A DNA stretch of 42,007 bases, from contig JBDKSN010000129.1 of assembly GCA_039680625.1 (NCBI GenBank), positions 1 through 42,007 on the forward strand. Reading direction: 5' to 3'. Below, piece by piece: positions 32,206 through 39,960 of the stretch (its first letter is position 1; every line of letters begins with the position of its first letter). Source of the DNA: JAAYDS01 sp039680625. GTDB lineage: Bacteria; Chloroflexota; Anaerolineae; UBA1429. Under the pieces are notes generated by a model. The model did not search any database. It worked only from the letters and a program-made list of their open reading frames with translations, and was not told where the DNA came from. The position numbers and the translations under genes are program-made.

Positions 32206-32553
32206 TTATTCTGCGTCGGTCTCTGGGATCATCTGAATCACTTTGCCCAGCTGCCCTGTGACGCTATGGGGCTGTTTGATGTTCACCGGGCATTCCTCTG
32301 CACAGATGCCACAGCCCTTGCAGTGGTCATAGTCAAAAGCCGCGACCTTGCCGTCCTGGACGGTGATGGCGGCATCTGGGCACATGATCCAGCAGAGGAG
32401 GCATTGGGTGCACTGTTCCATGTCGCGGACGGGGCGCATCGAACGCCAGGTGCCCGTCACATAAGTCTCCGAGTTGCCACTCTCGATAACGACGCCACCG
32501 GGCCGGGCGTCGCGCCAGGGGAGATCCAAGCGTGGGGCCTGCTTTTGGGCCAT
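32206..32553 (-). CDS. porD: 2-oxoacid:ferredoxin oxidoreductase, delta (ferredoxin-like) subunit
   Basis: Transfers electrons from the beta subunit to ferredoxin. The 115-aa protein has two [4Fe-4S] sites: CTQCLLCWIMCPDAAI and CKGCGICAEECPVNI. The N-terminal ~55 residues are a beta-type extension as in other PorD. GGAGG precedes the start. A 90-bp gap to porG contains no terminator. Confidence 0.95.
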   Translation of the reverse strand: MAQKQAPRLDLPWRDARPGGVVIESGNSETYVTGTWRSMRPVRDMEQCTQCLLCWIMCPDAAITVQDGKVAAFDYDHCKGCGICAEECPVNIKQPHSVTGQLGKVIQMIPETDAE

Positions 32554-32643
32554 GATGATTCCTCCATGATCGGAATGAACGCAACCGCTGAACCTGGCTG
32601 GCCACGACCCGAGTCGCTGGCACCATACCAGGTGCTTGCTAGA

Positions 32644-33216
32644 TTAGCCTTGAACAGCCTCGTCATGGGCACGCTGAAGCGTGCGCACGTTGGCTTCGAC
32701 GACTTCGGGGCGCAGCTTGCCACTCAGGCGCTCACGCGTGAGTTCGATGACGGTATCGAGATTGACGATGCCCGTTGCGCGGCAAACAACACCGATCATC
32801 ATCGTGCTGGGGATGTCGCGTTTGAACTCTTCCATCGCGATTCTGGTCGCATCGACGCACCAGACCTGGCCTGTCTTGAAGCCAAGTCGCTCACGGATCT
32901 CAGCGGGGGTCTGCGGCGTGTTGATCAGTAGGTAGCCATCGGGCTTGAGGCCTTCGGTGAGGTCGACGATACCGATGAGGTTGGGGTTGACGACAATGAC
33001 CATGTCGGGTTCGACGACAGGCGAGTGGACTTCGATCGGCTCGGAACTGATACGGTTGTACGACTTGATCGGGGCGCCCATGCGCTCGGAGCCGTACTCG
33101 GGGAATGCCTGGAAGTACTTGCCCTGCTCGAGCGAAGCCTCTGCCAGCAGCTCGCCGGCGGTCACCACGCCCTGACCAGCGCGGCCGTGCCAGCGGATCT
33201 CCATCATCTGGCCCAT
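32644..33216 (-). CDS. porG: 2-oxoacid:ferredoxin oxidoreductase, gamma subunit
   Basis: The CoA-handling domain of the four-subunit enzyme. Visible are EIRWHGRAGQGVVTAGELLA, FPEYGSERMGAP and VVEPDMVIVVNPNL. The protein has 190 aa. ATG 33216 is chosen because GAGGAGG lies ~8 nt upstream; the frame runs on to 33336 without support. First gene of porG-porD-porA-porB, the separate-subunit layout typical of archaea and some anaerobic bacteria, which suggests growth with low-potential ferredoxin. Confidence 0.95.
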   Translation of the reverse strand: MGQMMEIRWHGRAGQGVVTAGELLAEASLEQGKYFQAFPEYGSERMGAPIKSYNRISSEPIEVHSPVVEPDMVIVVNPNLIGIVDLTEGLKPDGYLLINTPQTPAEIRERLGFKTGQVWCVDATRIAMEEFKRDIPSTMMIGVVCRATGIVNLDTVIELTRERLSGKLRPEVVEANVRTLQRAHDEAVQG

Positions 33217-33355
33217 GGATGATACCTCCTCGTATGCCTTCGTCTTTGTATGTGGAAACACGAACGTGTGGCCGATTACGCGGCGGCCCCACAAGCTTAC
33301 CTCACCGGCGCGCAAAAGAACAGCGCTCGTGCCCAACGCCCGGTCAAACCGGCAT

Positions 33356-33385
33356 ATGATAGGACGAACGCTGACGGCTTGTCAA
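33356..33385 (-). promoter_or_regulatory. por operon promoter
   Basis: TTGACA (33385-33380), 18-bp spacer, TATCAT (33361-33356) on the minus strand. The -35 begins in the T-tract of the upstream dksA-type terminator. The leader to porG is ~130 nt. Confidence 0.72.
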
Positions 33386-33412
33386 AAGGCCGCCGCCATG
33401 GCGGCGGCCTTT
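33384..33412 (-). terminator. Terminator of the apt-dksA unit
   Basis: Ten perfect GC-rich pairs (33388-33397 with 33400-33409), then TTTT on the minus strand. A TTT on the other side could make it work on plus transcripts too. It starts 11 nt after the dksA-type stop. Confidence 0.88.
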
Positions 33413-33423
33413 GACCGACGAGG

Positions 33424-33858
33424 TTACTCGTCAGAGTCCTCTTCGCCCTCGTCGTCGTATAGCTCTTCATCGCGCGCGCGGCGCGCATTTGCACTGGCGT
33501 AGCGGCGCAACCCGCGCTCGCGCTCGCTGGCGCAGCGCACACACAGCGTCGTCTCAGGCATGATCTGTAGACGCTCGAAGGGGATCGGCTCCCCGCACTT
33601 TTCGCAGATGCCATACGAACCAGCCGCGGCCAACTCTAGGGCGCGATCCAGCGAGTGAATCTTGTTTTCGAGGTTAGCGATGATCGAGATGATCTTGCCA
33701 CGTTCGTAGATATCTGCCGCGGCGTCGGCCGAGTCATCGTCGGTGGCCGAGGCGGGTTCGATCTCCTCTTTGAGCTGTGCTTCGAGACGCGCAATCTCAC
33801 GGATGGCGTTCTCTTTCTCCTGGCGGAGACGTTCAGCATGCGGATGTTCAACAGTCAT
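33424..33858 (-). CDS. TraR/DksA-type zinc-finger protein
   Basis: Members of this family bind the secondary channel of RNA polymerase or have related regulatory roles. The 144-aa protein has an N-terminal coiled coil (HAERLRQEKENAIREIARLE), an acidic Asp/Ala segment, the helix ENKIHSLDRALELAAAGSYG and a four-Cys zinc finger (CEKCG and CVRCA). The C-terminus is basic, then very acidic (DDEGEEDSDE). The DksA tip residues DxxDA are not clearly preserved, so action on polymerase is uncertain. It follows apt by 14 nt. Confidence 0.88.
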   Translation of the reverse strand: MTVEHPHAERLRQEKENAIREIARLEAQLKEEIEPASATDDDSADAAADIYERGKIISIIANLENKIHSLDRALELAAAGSYGICEKCGEPIPFERLQIMPETTLCVRCASERERGLRRYASANARRARDEELYDDEGEEDSDE

Positions 33859-33872
33859 GGTAATGCCCTCAC

Positions 33873-34385
33873 TCAGAACTTGACCAGCGAATACACGGGA
33901 TATCCTGCCAGACGCTCGATGCCCTTGAGGGCGAGTAGTTCGACAACGAATGCGGCCCCGACCACCTGCCCGCCGAGGGTCTCGGCAAGCTCAATTGCTG
34001 CCTTGGCCGAACCGCCTGTGGCCAGAAGGTCGTCGACAACGAGGACGCGCTCGCCCGGTCTGATCGCATCGGTATGCATTTCGAGGCGGTTGGAGCCGTA
34101 TTCGAGTGTGTACTCCACAGCGATGGTCTGACTGGGCAGTTTGCCTGGTTTGCGGACGGGCACAAAGCCCGCGTGTAGCTCGATCGCGAGAGGGGCGCCA
34201 AAGATGAACCCCCGAGACTCGATGGCGAGGACCTGATCAACTCGCTGGTCACGATAGTGATCGACGAGTTGGATGACTGCCTGGTGATAGGCGGCAGGGT
34301 CGCGCAGGAGAGGGGTGATGTCTTTGAACAGGACGCCCTCGACGGGAAAGTCGGGCACGTCCCTGATGATCGCGGCAAGATCCAT
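33873..34385 (-). CDS. apt: Adenine phosphoribosyltransferase
   Basis: Salvages adenine to AMP. The 170-aa protein has the family start (DLAAIIRDVPDFPVEGVLFK), the IESRGFIFGAPLA segment, GFVPVRKPGKLP, and the PRPP loop VLVVDDLLATGGSAKAA. ATG 34385 is chosen because GGAGGG lies ~9 nt upstream and the protein has normal length; the reading frame continues upstream into the leader. The leader contains a terminator-like hairpin. Confidence 0.96.
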   Translation of the reverse strand: MDLAAIIRDVPDFPVEGVLFKDITPLLRDPAAYHQAVIQLVDHYRDQRVDQVLAIESRGFIFGAPLAIELHAGFVPVRKPGKLPSQTIAVEYTLEYGSNRLEMHTDAIRPGERVLVVDDLLATGGSAKAAIELAETLGGQVVGAAFVVELLALKGIERLAGYPVYSLVKF

Positions 34386-34407
34386 CCTTGGAACCCTCCA
34401 CAAAACC

Positions 34408-34428
34408 AAAAAGCTGCCGAGCAGCTCC
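34408..34428 (-). promoter_or_regulatory. Terminator-like hairpin in the apt leader
   Basis: On the minus strand AGCTGC-TCG-GCAGCT is followed directly by TTTT, then GG and TTTT. Two G-U pairs may extend the stem to eight. It lies ~30 nt after the predicted transcription start and before the apt ribosome site, so it may act as an attenuator. Confidence 0.4.
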
Positions 34429-34464
34429 TGATGGTGGGCATCTCTACCCTTCTGTTTGCTTGTG

Positions 34465-34493
34465 ATTCTATCATCGAGCAGGGAAACTGTCAA
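34465..34493 (-). promoter_or_regulatory. apt promoter
   Basis: TTGACA (34493-34488), 17-bp spacer, TAGAAT (34470-34465) on the minus strand. The predicted leader to apt is ~73 nt. Confidence 0.78.
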
Positions 34494-34554
34494 TACGCGT
34501 TGCGGAACGGTTAGTCACTGTGCTACAGTAGTGATGCTTGGTGAGGAGGGACCC

Positions 34555-35280
34555 ATGCGTGTGCTCGTCGTATCGGACATCCATGCCAATCTCAACGCGT
34601 TCGACGCGGTGTTGGCCGACGCGGCGGGGCAGTATGAGCAGGTCTGGTCGCTAGGCGATGTCGTGGGCTATGGGCCACGCCCCAACGAGTGCATCGCGCG
34701 GTTGGCGGAGCGAGACCATGTCGCTATCCCCGGCAATCACGACTATGGCGTGCTGGGGCGTATCTCGCTCGATGACTTTAATCTTGATGCTCGCAGCGCC
34801 GATCTGTGGACGCGTGAGCAGCTGACCGAGACCAGCCGACGGTACCTCGAGGCACTGCCCGAGACGGTCGCGCTCGATGGCTTTACGCTGGCACATGGCA
34901 GCCCTCGCGCGCCCATCTGGGAGTATCTGCTCTATGCTCGCGACGTACACGAGAGCATGGCCCATTTCGACACGCCGGTGTGCCTGGTGGGGCATACTCA
35001 CGTCCCAGTGATCTTTGCAGCGGTGGAGGGTGGGGTGGCCGTGGTCCCACCGCAGCCCCAGGCGGTGGTCGTGCTCGACGATGGGCGCTACATCATCAAC
35101 CCGGGCAGTGTTGGCCAACCGCGTGACGGTGATCCCGAGGCGGCCTACATGCTGGTCGACACCGTGGCGCGCACTTTTTCACACCGTCGAGTGCCCTATG
35201 ACGTGGCAGGCACCCAGACGGAGATGCGCGCGGCAGGCCTTCCCCCCAGATTGGCGACTAGGCTCGCTTTTGGCTGGTGA
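34555..35280 (+). CDS. YfcE/MJ0936-type metallophosphoesterase
   Basis: A two-metal phosphodiesterase or phosphatase. The 241-aa protein has the full ligand set: SDIHANLNAF, GDVVGYGP, IPGNHDYG, LAHGSPR and VGHTHVP, then INPGSVGQPRDGDPEA. Substrate cannot be read from sequence. ATG 34555 follows GAGGAGGG at good spacing; the frame extends upstream to 34456 without support. It diverges from apt and shares the 169-bp gap. Confidence 0.92.
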   Translation: MRVLVVSDIHANLNAFDAVLADAAGQYEQVWSLGDVVGYGPRPNECIARLAERDHVAIPGNHDYGVLGRISLDDFNLDARSADLWTREQLTETSRRYLEALPETVALDGFTLAHGSPRAPIWEYLLYARDVHESMAHFDTPVCLVGHTHVPVIFAAVEGGVAVVPPQPQAVVVLDDGRYIINPGSVGQPRDGDPEAAYMLVDTVARTFSHRRVPYDVAGTQTEMRAAGLPPRLATRLAFGW

Positions 35281-35341
35281 AGGAACTCGCCTATCGGCGG
35301 CGACGTCCAATAGGCGTGACGCAACAAAGGAGGAAGAGACG

Positions 35342-36319
35342 ATGAGGAAGCCGTTGTTGGTCTTGTACACGGTACTGACCGTGATCGCACTGCTCATTGG
35401 CTGCGCGCCCAAACGGGCCGAAAACGTCGCGAGCTCCGAGATGACGGCTCAAAAGGCGGCTCAGCCGGCGCCTGCGGACCGCGGCGTGTTCGGAGGCGTC
35501 GAGGCGCCAGCAGCGGCGCCCGAAGCGGACTATGCGTCTGGCGAGGCTGCCACCGAGTCGCTCACTGAGCGGATGATCATCCGCACGGTAGACATGAGCA
35601 TCGTGGTCGCCGATACCGATGAAGCGTTGTCTTCGATTCGCCAGATGGTGGCCGAGTTCGATGGCTATGTCGCCGACTCGAATCGTTGGCTGGTCGGTGA
35701 GCAGCCTCGGGCACAGGTTACCCTGCGCATCCCCGCCGACAAGCTCGACCTAGCGCTCGACTCGTTGCGTAGTAGCGCCATCCGCGTCCAGCGCGAGAAC
35801 GTGACGGGGCAAGATGTGACCGAGGAGTACTATGACCTCGACGCCCGGCTCCGCAATCTCGAGGCGACCGAGAAAGAGCTGCTCGCCCTGCTGACCGAGG
35901 TGCGTGAGAACCGCGGCAAGGCCGAAGACATCCTCGCTGTCTACCGCGAGATCACCGAGATTCGAGGCCAGATCGAGTCGCTCAAGGGGCGGCAGACCTA
36001 TTTATCGCAGATGTCCGCCCTGGCCACTATCACCGTCGAGATCGTGCCCAAGGATCAGCCGGTGACCGTGATCGAGAAGGACAAGTGGAACCCGTTGGTG
36101 ACGGCCAGCAGTGCCCTGCGGTCGTTTGTGCAGGTGTTCCAGACGCTGGTCGACGCGCTGATCTATGTGCTGATCCTCTCGCCGATCGTGCTCATTCCGG
36201 CCTTGGTGCTGTGGCTGATCATTCGGGCGATCCGCCGAGGCCAGGCCAAGCGCGCCAAGAGAACGCCTTCTCAAGGTGCTGAGGTTACTGGCGGGGCAGA
36301 CAAGACCAAGCAGGTGTGA
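35342..36319 (+). CDS. DUF4349 lipoprotein
   Basis: A secreted lipoprotein with a C-terminal membrane helix. The N-terminal signal ends in a lipobox ALLIGC (Cys21). After a Pro/Ala-rich stretch the DUF4349 domain (~80-280) shows MIIRTVDMSIVVADTDEAL, AQVTLRIPADKLDLAL and a coiled coil (YYDLDARLRNLEATEKELL) that ends in LATITVEIVP. A long helix (ALIYVLILSPIVLIPALVLW) and a basic tail follow. The family function is unknown. AAAGGAGG precedes ATG 35342. A 7-bp stem with a 15-nt loop lies in the gap upstream. Confidence 0.9.
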   Translation: MRKPLLVLYTVLTVIALLIGCAPKRAENVASSEMTAQKAAQPAPADRGVFGGVEAPAAAPEADYASGEAATESLTERMIIRTVDMSIVVADTDEALSSIRQMVAEFDGYVADSNRWLVGEQPRAQVTLRIPADKLDLALDSLRSSAIRVQRENVTGQDVTEEYYDLDARLRNLEATEKELLALLTEVRENRGKAEDILAVYREITEIRGQIESLKGRQTYLSQMSALATITVEIVPKDQPVTVIEKDKWNPLVTASSALRSFVQVFQTLVDALIYVLILSPIVLIPALVLWLIIRAIRRGQAKRAKRTPSQGAEVTGGADKTKQV

Positions 36320-36331
36320 GATGTCGTTAGG

Positions 36332-36360
36332 CAAGGGGCGGCTATGGCCGCCCCTTGTTC
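36332..36360. terminator. Bidirectional terminator
   Basis: Arms 36332-36342 and 36347-36357 pair over 11 bp around a 4-nt loop. TTC follows on the plus strand; on the minus side the A/T tract is short. It separates the convergent DUF4349 and cyclase genes. Confidence 0.65.
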
Positions 36361-36363
36361 GTG

Positions 36364-36996
36364 TCAGCGCCAAAGCACTGCGCGGACAGGCGCGCCATCG
36401 GCACCGACGAGCTTGAGCGGCAGGCAAGCACATTGCCAGTTACCGGCAGGAGCCTCGTCCAGGGCGAGATTCTCTACGATCGCCACGCCTGCACCGAGCA
36501 GGATGTGATGCACTGGGAAGGTGGTCGATTCGGCGGCATCCACCGAGGGCACGTCCAGGCCGACGAGGCGGACTCCGTGGTCGACCAGCCAACGTGCCGC
36601 GCTAACGGCGAGGGGGCGATAGGTCAAGAACGTCTCTGGAGTCATCGGTGCAGGGCGCAGCCGCAGCAACAGCCGGCAGGGTGGCTGCTCACCCAAGCAG
36701 GCAGTCAATGCGGCTTCGTCGAGTGGTGTGGTCTCGGTGGGGGCGACACCCGTCGAGAGGTCGAGCAGCACGGCGGGCCCGACGAGTGCATCGAGCGTTT
36801 GTTGGTCGATGCTCGCTGCCGACGGGCCGAGCATGTGCCGTGGTGCATCCATGTGGGTGCCGGCGTGGGCGCACAGGGCGAACTCGGTCACTTGGATGCC
36901 GGTGTTTGTGCGGCGGACCCTGGTCTTGAGGGGCGGGTCGCCTGGCCAGACGGTCAGCTGTTCGGTCAACCCCAGCGAGATGTCAACAACGCTCAT
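36364..36996 (-). CDS. Cyclase-family (kynurenine formamidase-like) hydrolase
   Basis: A metal-dependent amidohydrolase fold. The 210-aa protein has DISLGLTEQLTVWPGDPPL at the start and the metal motif HAGTHMDAPRH, then VRLVGLDVPSVDAAES. KynB-type enzymes hydrolyse N-formylkynurenine, but no tryptophan-degradation gene is nearby, so substrate is open. The start overlaps the end of the NUDIX gene by 14 nt, so the two are co-translated. Confidence 0.88.
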   Translation of the reverse strand: MSVVDISLGLTEQLTVWPGDPPLKTRVRRTNTGIQVTEFALCAHAGTHMDAPRHMLGPSAASIDQQTLDALVGPAVLLDLSTGVAPTETTPLDEAALTACLGEQPPCRLLLRLRPAPMTPETFLTYRPLAVSAARWLVDHGVRLVGLDVPSVDAAESTTFPVHHILLGAGVAIVENLALDEAPAGNWQCACLPLKLVGADGAPVRAVLWR

Positions 36997-37651
36997 GTTC
37001 GGCTTGCTCCTTGTGTGTTCGGTCTAGTGCCGCCAGCAGCACCGCGAACTCGCTCAGGATCATCGCCGTCGCACCCCAAACACGGTGTGCCGCGTAACGA
37101 TAGTAGGGCACGCGGGTATCGCCCTGAGGGAGAGGCCACGTTTCCTCAGCAGAGGCCGCAGGATCGAGCAGAACAGCCAAGGGCAGCTCGATCACCTCGG
37201 CTACTTCGGCCGGCGAGCGCTGCCAACTGGTAGGGGGTTGAGCAACCCAGCCGACACAGGGCTGGACGAGATAGTTGCTGGCCGTGACATAGAGCGGTGT
37301 CAGCGGGCCGAGCGCCTTGACGGCGGCCGGATCGAGGCCGATCTCTTCCTGGGCCTCGCGAACCGCCGCGGCCCACGGCGTTGTGTCGGTCGGCTCGACC
37401 CCACCGCCGGGCAGCGAGATCTGCTCTGGATGGTGCCGCGTCTCAGCGCTGCGTAGAGTCAGCAAGATACGCAGCCCATCGGTGCGCGGCATGACGGCTA
37501 GCAGCACAGCAGCAGGCCTGGCGGGGCCGAGCGATTGGCGCGCCGTGCGCGGGAGAGGTAACATGCGGCACTGGGCTGGCCATCCCGGCAGAGGGCCCTG
37601 CATAGCCAGACGCAGGGCAGCAAGACCGCACAGAGGCGATACGTTCATCAT
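36983..37651 (-). CDS. NUDIX hydrolase, CoA pyrophosphatase-like
   Basis: Hydrolyses nucleoside diphosphates linked to another moiety; NudL-like members act on CoA. The 222-aa protein has RPAAVLLAVMPR, the segment HHPEQISLPGGGVEPTD (the CoA-specific region precedes the box) and the NUDIX box ending AAVREAQEEIGLD. The C-terminus has YRYAAHRVWGATAMIL, as in NudL. ATG 37651 is favoured: it is exactly 6 nt after a TATGAT box and there is no ribosome site, pointing to a leaderless message; ATG 37648 is next to it. Confidence 0.9.
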   Translation of the reverse strand: MMNVSPLCGLAALRLAMQGPLPGWPAQCRMLPLPRTARQSLGPARPAAVLLAVMPRTDGLRILLTLRSAETRHHPEQISLPGGGVEPTDTTPWAAAVREAQEEIGLDPAAVKALGPLTPLYVTASNYLVQPCVGWVAQPPTSWQRSPAEVAEVIELPLAVLLDPAASAEETWPLPQGDTRVPYYRYAAHRVWGATAMILSEFAVLLAALDRTHKEQAEHERC

Positions 37652-37657
37652 CAGGCG

Positions 37658-37686
37658 ATCATAGGCTGTGGCGGCGCGTCTTGCAA
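37658..37686 (-). promoter_or_regulatory. NUDIX-cyclase promoter, leaderless spacing
   Basis: TTGCAA (37686-37681), 17-bp spacer, TATGAT (37663-37658) on the minus strand, then 6 nt to ATG 37651. Confidence 0.68.
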
Positions 37687-37771
37687 CTAGGCGGGGCAGA
37701 TCATCCCTGGGAGCGTTGCCGCACCTGGCGCGCGCCCGGCGTAATCGGATCGATGTGCGAGGAGAGCAGAC

Positions 37772-39088
37772 ATGAACCTGCGCAATTGGATCTCAGTATC
37801 GGTGTTGTTGTGTCTGGCTCTTGGTGGTTGTGGCGAGGCAAGTACCTCAAAAGAGGAGTCAGCTGCGCCTACCCTAGAGCTCACCGTGCAGCCCGTGGTC
37901 TCGGTTTCGGGCAAAGTGGTACCGGCTCAGCGAGCAGAGCTGGCCTTTGGCCTGAGCGGGATCGTCGATCGGGTGGCGGTAGCCGAGGGCGACATGGTGC
38001 AGGCGGGGCAAGAGCTGGCTCGGCTGCAAGCTCCCGAGCTGGCGGCGGCCGTGGCGCAGGCCGAGGCAGCGCTCCAGTCGGCGCAGGCAGAGCTCGCGCT
38101 GCTCGAGGCTGGCGCCAGTGCGCAGGATCTGGCGGTAGCTGAGGCCGCCGTGACGATTGCCCAGCAGAATGTCGCGGCAGCGCAGGCCGCGGCCGCAGTG
38201 GCTAAGGCGAGTGTCCGTGCGGCCGAGGCGGCGCTGGCGGGCAGCCAGGCGAGCTTGGCCTTGCTCAAGGCGGGTGCGACTCCAGAAGAGATCGCGGTGG
38301 CCCAGCAACAGGTAGAGCAGGCCAAGTCGCAACTCTATGCTTTGCAGGCACAGCGCGACATTGCCGGCGCTGGCAAGGATCAGTCGAGCGTGGCCGCGAG
38401 CAACTATGCAGCTGCCGAGGGCGCCGTGTTTGCCGCTGAGGATGCAGTCGAGATCGCCCAGCTCCAGGCGACGATGGTGGCCAAAGGGCCGCGTGCCGAG
38501 CAGGTGGCTGTATACGAGGCCCAGGTGGCCCAAGCGGATGCTGCATTGGCTAGTGCCAAGGCGCAGTTGACAGCCGCCGAGCAGCAGGTGTCTGTCGCCG
38601 AGGCGCAGGCGCGGCAAGCCATGGCTGAGCGCGATCGGGTCGCTGCGCCAGCGCGCGCTGAGCAAGTGGCTGTGGCGCAGGCGGGCGTGGCCCAGGCCGA
38701 GGCGGCTTTGGCCGCGGCACAGGCGAATCAAAGCCGAGCTGTGATCACCGCCCCCTTTGCGGGCACCGTGACGTGGATCAATTTGCGGCCGGGTGAGCAG
38801 GTTGTACCTGCGGTGGCGGTCATTTCCGTAGGTAACCTCGACACGCTCTGGATCGAGACCACCGACCTCGATGAGATCGATGTCGATCGCGTAGCGCCGG
38901 GCAAGGTGGCGACCATAGAGTTGGATGCCCTGCCGGGCGTCGAGCTGACGGGCAAGGTCGAGCGGGTGGCCCTCAAGGCCAGCAGTGCCAGTGGGGGCAC
39001 GACTTTTACGGCGTACATCTCGCTAGATGAAGCAGATCCTCGGCTGCGCTGGGGGATGACAGCTTTCATCGACATCGAGGCGGAGTAG
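37772..39088 (+). CDS. HlyD/MacA-type lipoprotein adaptor
   Basis: Periplasmic adaptor type protein for the ABC exporter encoded next. A signal with lipobox LALGGC (Cys20) anchors it. A biotinyl-lipoyl-like start (VSGKVVPAQRAELAFGLSG) is followed by a very long Ala/Gln/Glu coiled coil built from four hairpin-like repeats (turns near AGASAQD, AGATPEE, GPRAEQ, APARAEQ, each followed by VAV). The second lipoyl half (ITAPFAGTVTWINLRPGEQV) and a beta-barrel (TDLDEIDVDRVAPGKVATI) close it. GAGGAG precedes the ATG. The ATPase gene starts 5 nt downstream. Confidence 0.9.
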   Translation: MNLRNWISVSVLLCLALGGCGEASTSKEESAAPTLELTVQPVVSVSGKVVPAQRAELAFGLSGIVDRVAVAEGDMVQAGQELARLQAPELAAAVAQAEAALQSAQAELALLEAGASAQDLAVAEAAVTIAQQNVAAAQAAAAVAKASVRAAEAALAGSQASLALLKAGATPEEIAVAQQQVEQAKSQLYALQAQRDIAGAGKDQSSVAASNYAAAEGAVFAAEDAVEIAQLQATMVAKGPRAEQVAVYEAQVAQADAALASAKAQLTAAEQQVSVAEAQARQAMAERDRVAAPARAEQVAVAQAGVAQAEAALAAAQANQSRAVITAPFAGTVTWINLRPGEQVVPAVAVISVGNLDTLWIETTDLDEIDVDRVAPGKVATIELDALPGVELTGKVERVALKASSASGGTTFTAYISLDEADPRLRWGMTAFIDIEAE

Positions 39089-39092
39089 GGCG

Positions 39093-39947
39093 ATGGCAGA
39101 GCCCGGGTCCATCCTGATGGCGCGGCGGTTGTGCAAGATCTATGGCACCACCATCCAGGTGAGGGCACTCGACGAGGTCGATCTCGACGTGCGCCAGGGG
39201 GAGATGATCGCCGTCATGGGGCCGTCGGGCAGCGGCAAATCGACGCTGCTGAACATGCTAGGCGCACTCGACCGGCCGACGTCGGGGCAGGTGTTCATCG
39301 AGGGCACCGATCTAGGCCAGGTGCGCGACGTGGATGGCTTTCGTGCGCTGACGCTGGGTTTTGTGTTTCAAATGCACAACCTGATCCCCACGCTCACGGC
39401 GGTCGAGAACGTCGAAGTGCCGATGAGGGGGCAGGTGCCCAAGGGACGCCAGCAACGCGAACGGGCGATGGAGATGCTCGCGCTGGTGGGTCTGGTCGAT
39501 CGTGCGCGGCATCTGCCGAGTCAGCTCTCTGGTGGGCAGAGACAACGGGTGGCCATCGCGCGAGCGTTGGTCAACGAGCCGCGCATTATCCTCGCCGACG
39601 AACCTACCGGCAATCTCGATAGCGTCTCGGGGCGCGAGATCATCGATCTCTTGGTGCGGCTGAACCGCGAGCGCGGGACAACGATCTTGATCGTCACGCA
39701 TGACCGCACGGTCGCCCGGTCTACACAGCGCATCCTCCAGATGCACGATGGCAAGATCGTTCATGAGCACATCGTGGGCGACGCTCTGAGCGAAGACCTG
39801 TTGGCCCTTGCGCAGTCCGAGTTCGGGCAACGGTTGCGTGCTGGCGACGTCGAGGCACTGGCGCGGTTTGGGCTGGCACGCGATGGCGAATTGACCTCCA
39901 CGGCCATCGAACTCGCCGAGCTCCTGCGCACCGTTGGTGCGCCGTAG
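39093..39947 (+). CDS. ABC transporter ATP-binding protein (MacB/LolD-type)
   Basis: Energises the exporter. The 284-aa protein has Walker A GPSGSGKST, Q loop VFQMHNL, signature LSGGQRQRV, Walker B IILADEPTGNLD and the H-loop TVTHD-like IVTHD. The C-terminal ~55 residues, beyond the usual ~230-aa domain, are helical and unrecognised (LAQSEFGQRLRAGDVEALA). Lies between the adaptor and permease genes of one operon. Confidence 0.95.
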   Translation: MAEPGSILMARRLCKIYGTTIQVRALDEVDLDVRQGEMIAVMGPSGSGKSTLLNMLGALDRPTSGQVFIEGTDLGQVRDVDGFRALTLGFVFQMHNLIPTLTAVENVEVPMRGQVPKGRQQRERAMEMLALVGLVDRARHLPSQLSGGQRQRVAIARALVNEPRIILADEPTGNLDSVSGREIIDLLVRLNRERGTTILIVTHDRTVARSTQRILQMHDGKIVHEHIVGDALSEDLLALAQSEFGQRLRAGDVEALARFGLARDGELTSTAIELAELLRTVGAP

Positions 39948-39960
39948 CGAGAGAACGCTC

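Noticed and set aside
33342..33347. A second TTGACC on the minus strand upstream of porG
   Set aside because: No acceptable -10 lies 16-18 bp away; the upstream TTGACA-18-TATCAT is much better.
33869..34474. Second open frame over apt on the same strand
   Set aside because: Ser/Arg-rich out-of-frame product; the adjacent frame encodes a full-length, clearly homologous apt.
37681..38142. Plus-strand frame overlapping the adaptor start
   Set aside because: Gly/Arg/Ala-rich shadow of the adaptor gene; it lacks the lipobox and coiled coil seen in the true frame.
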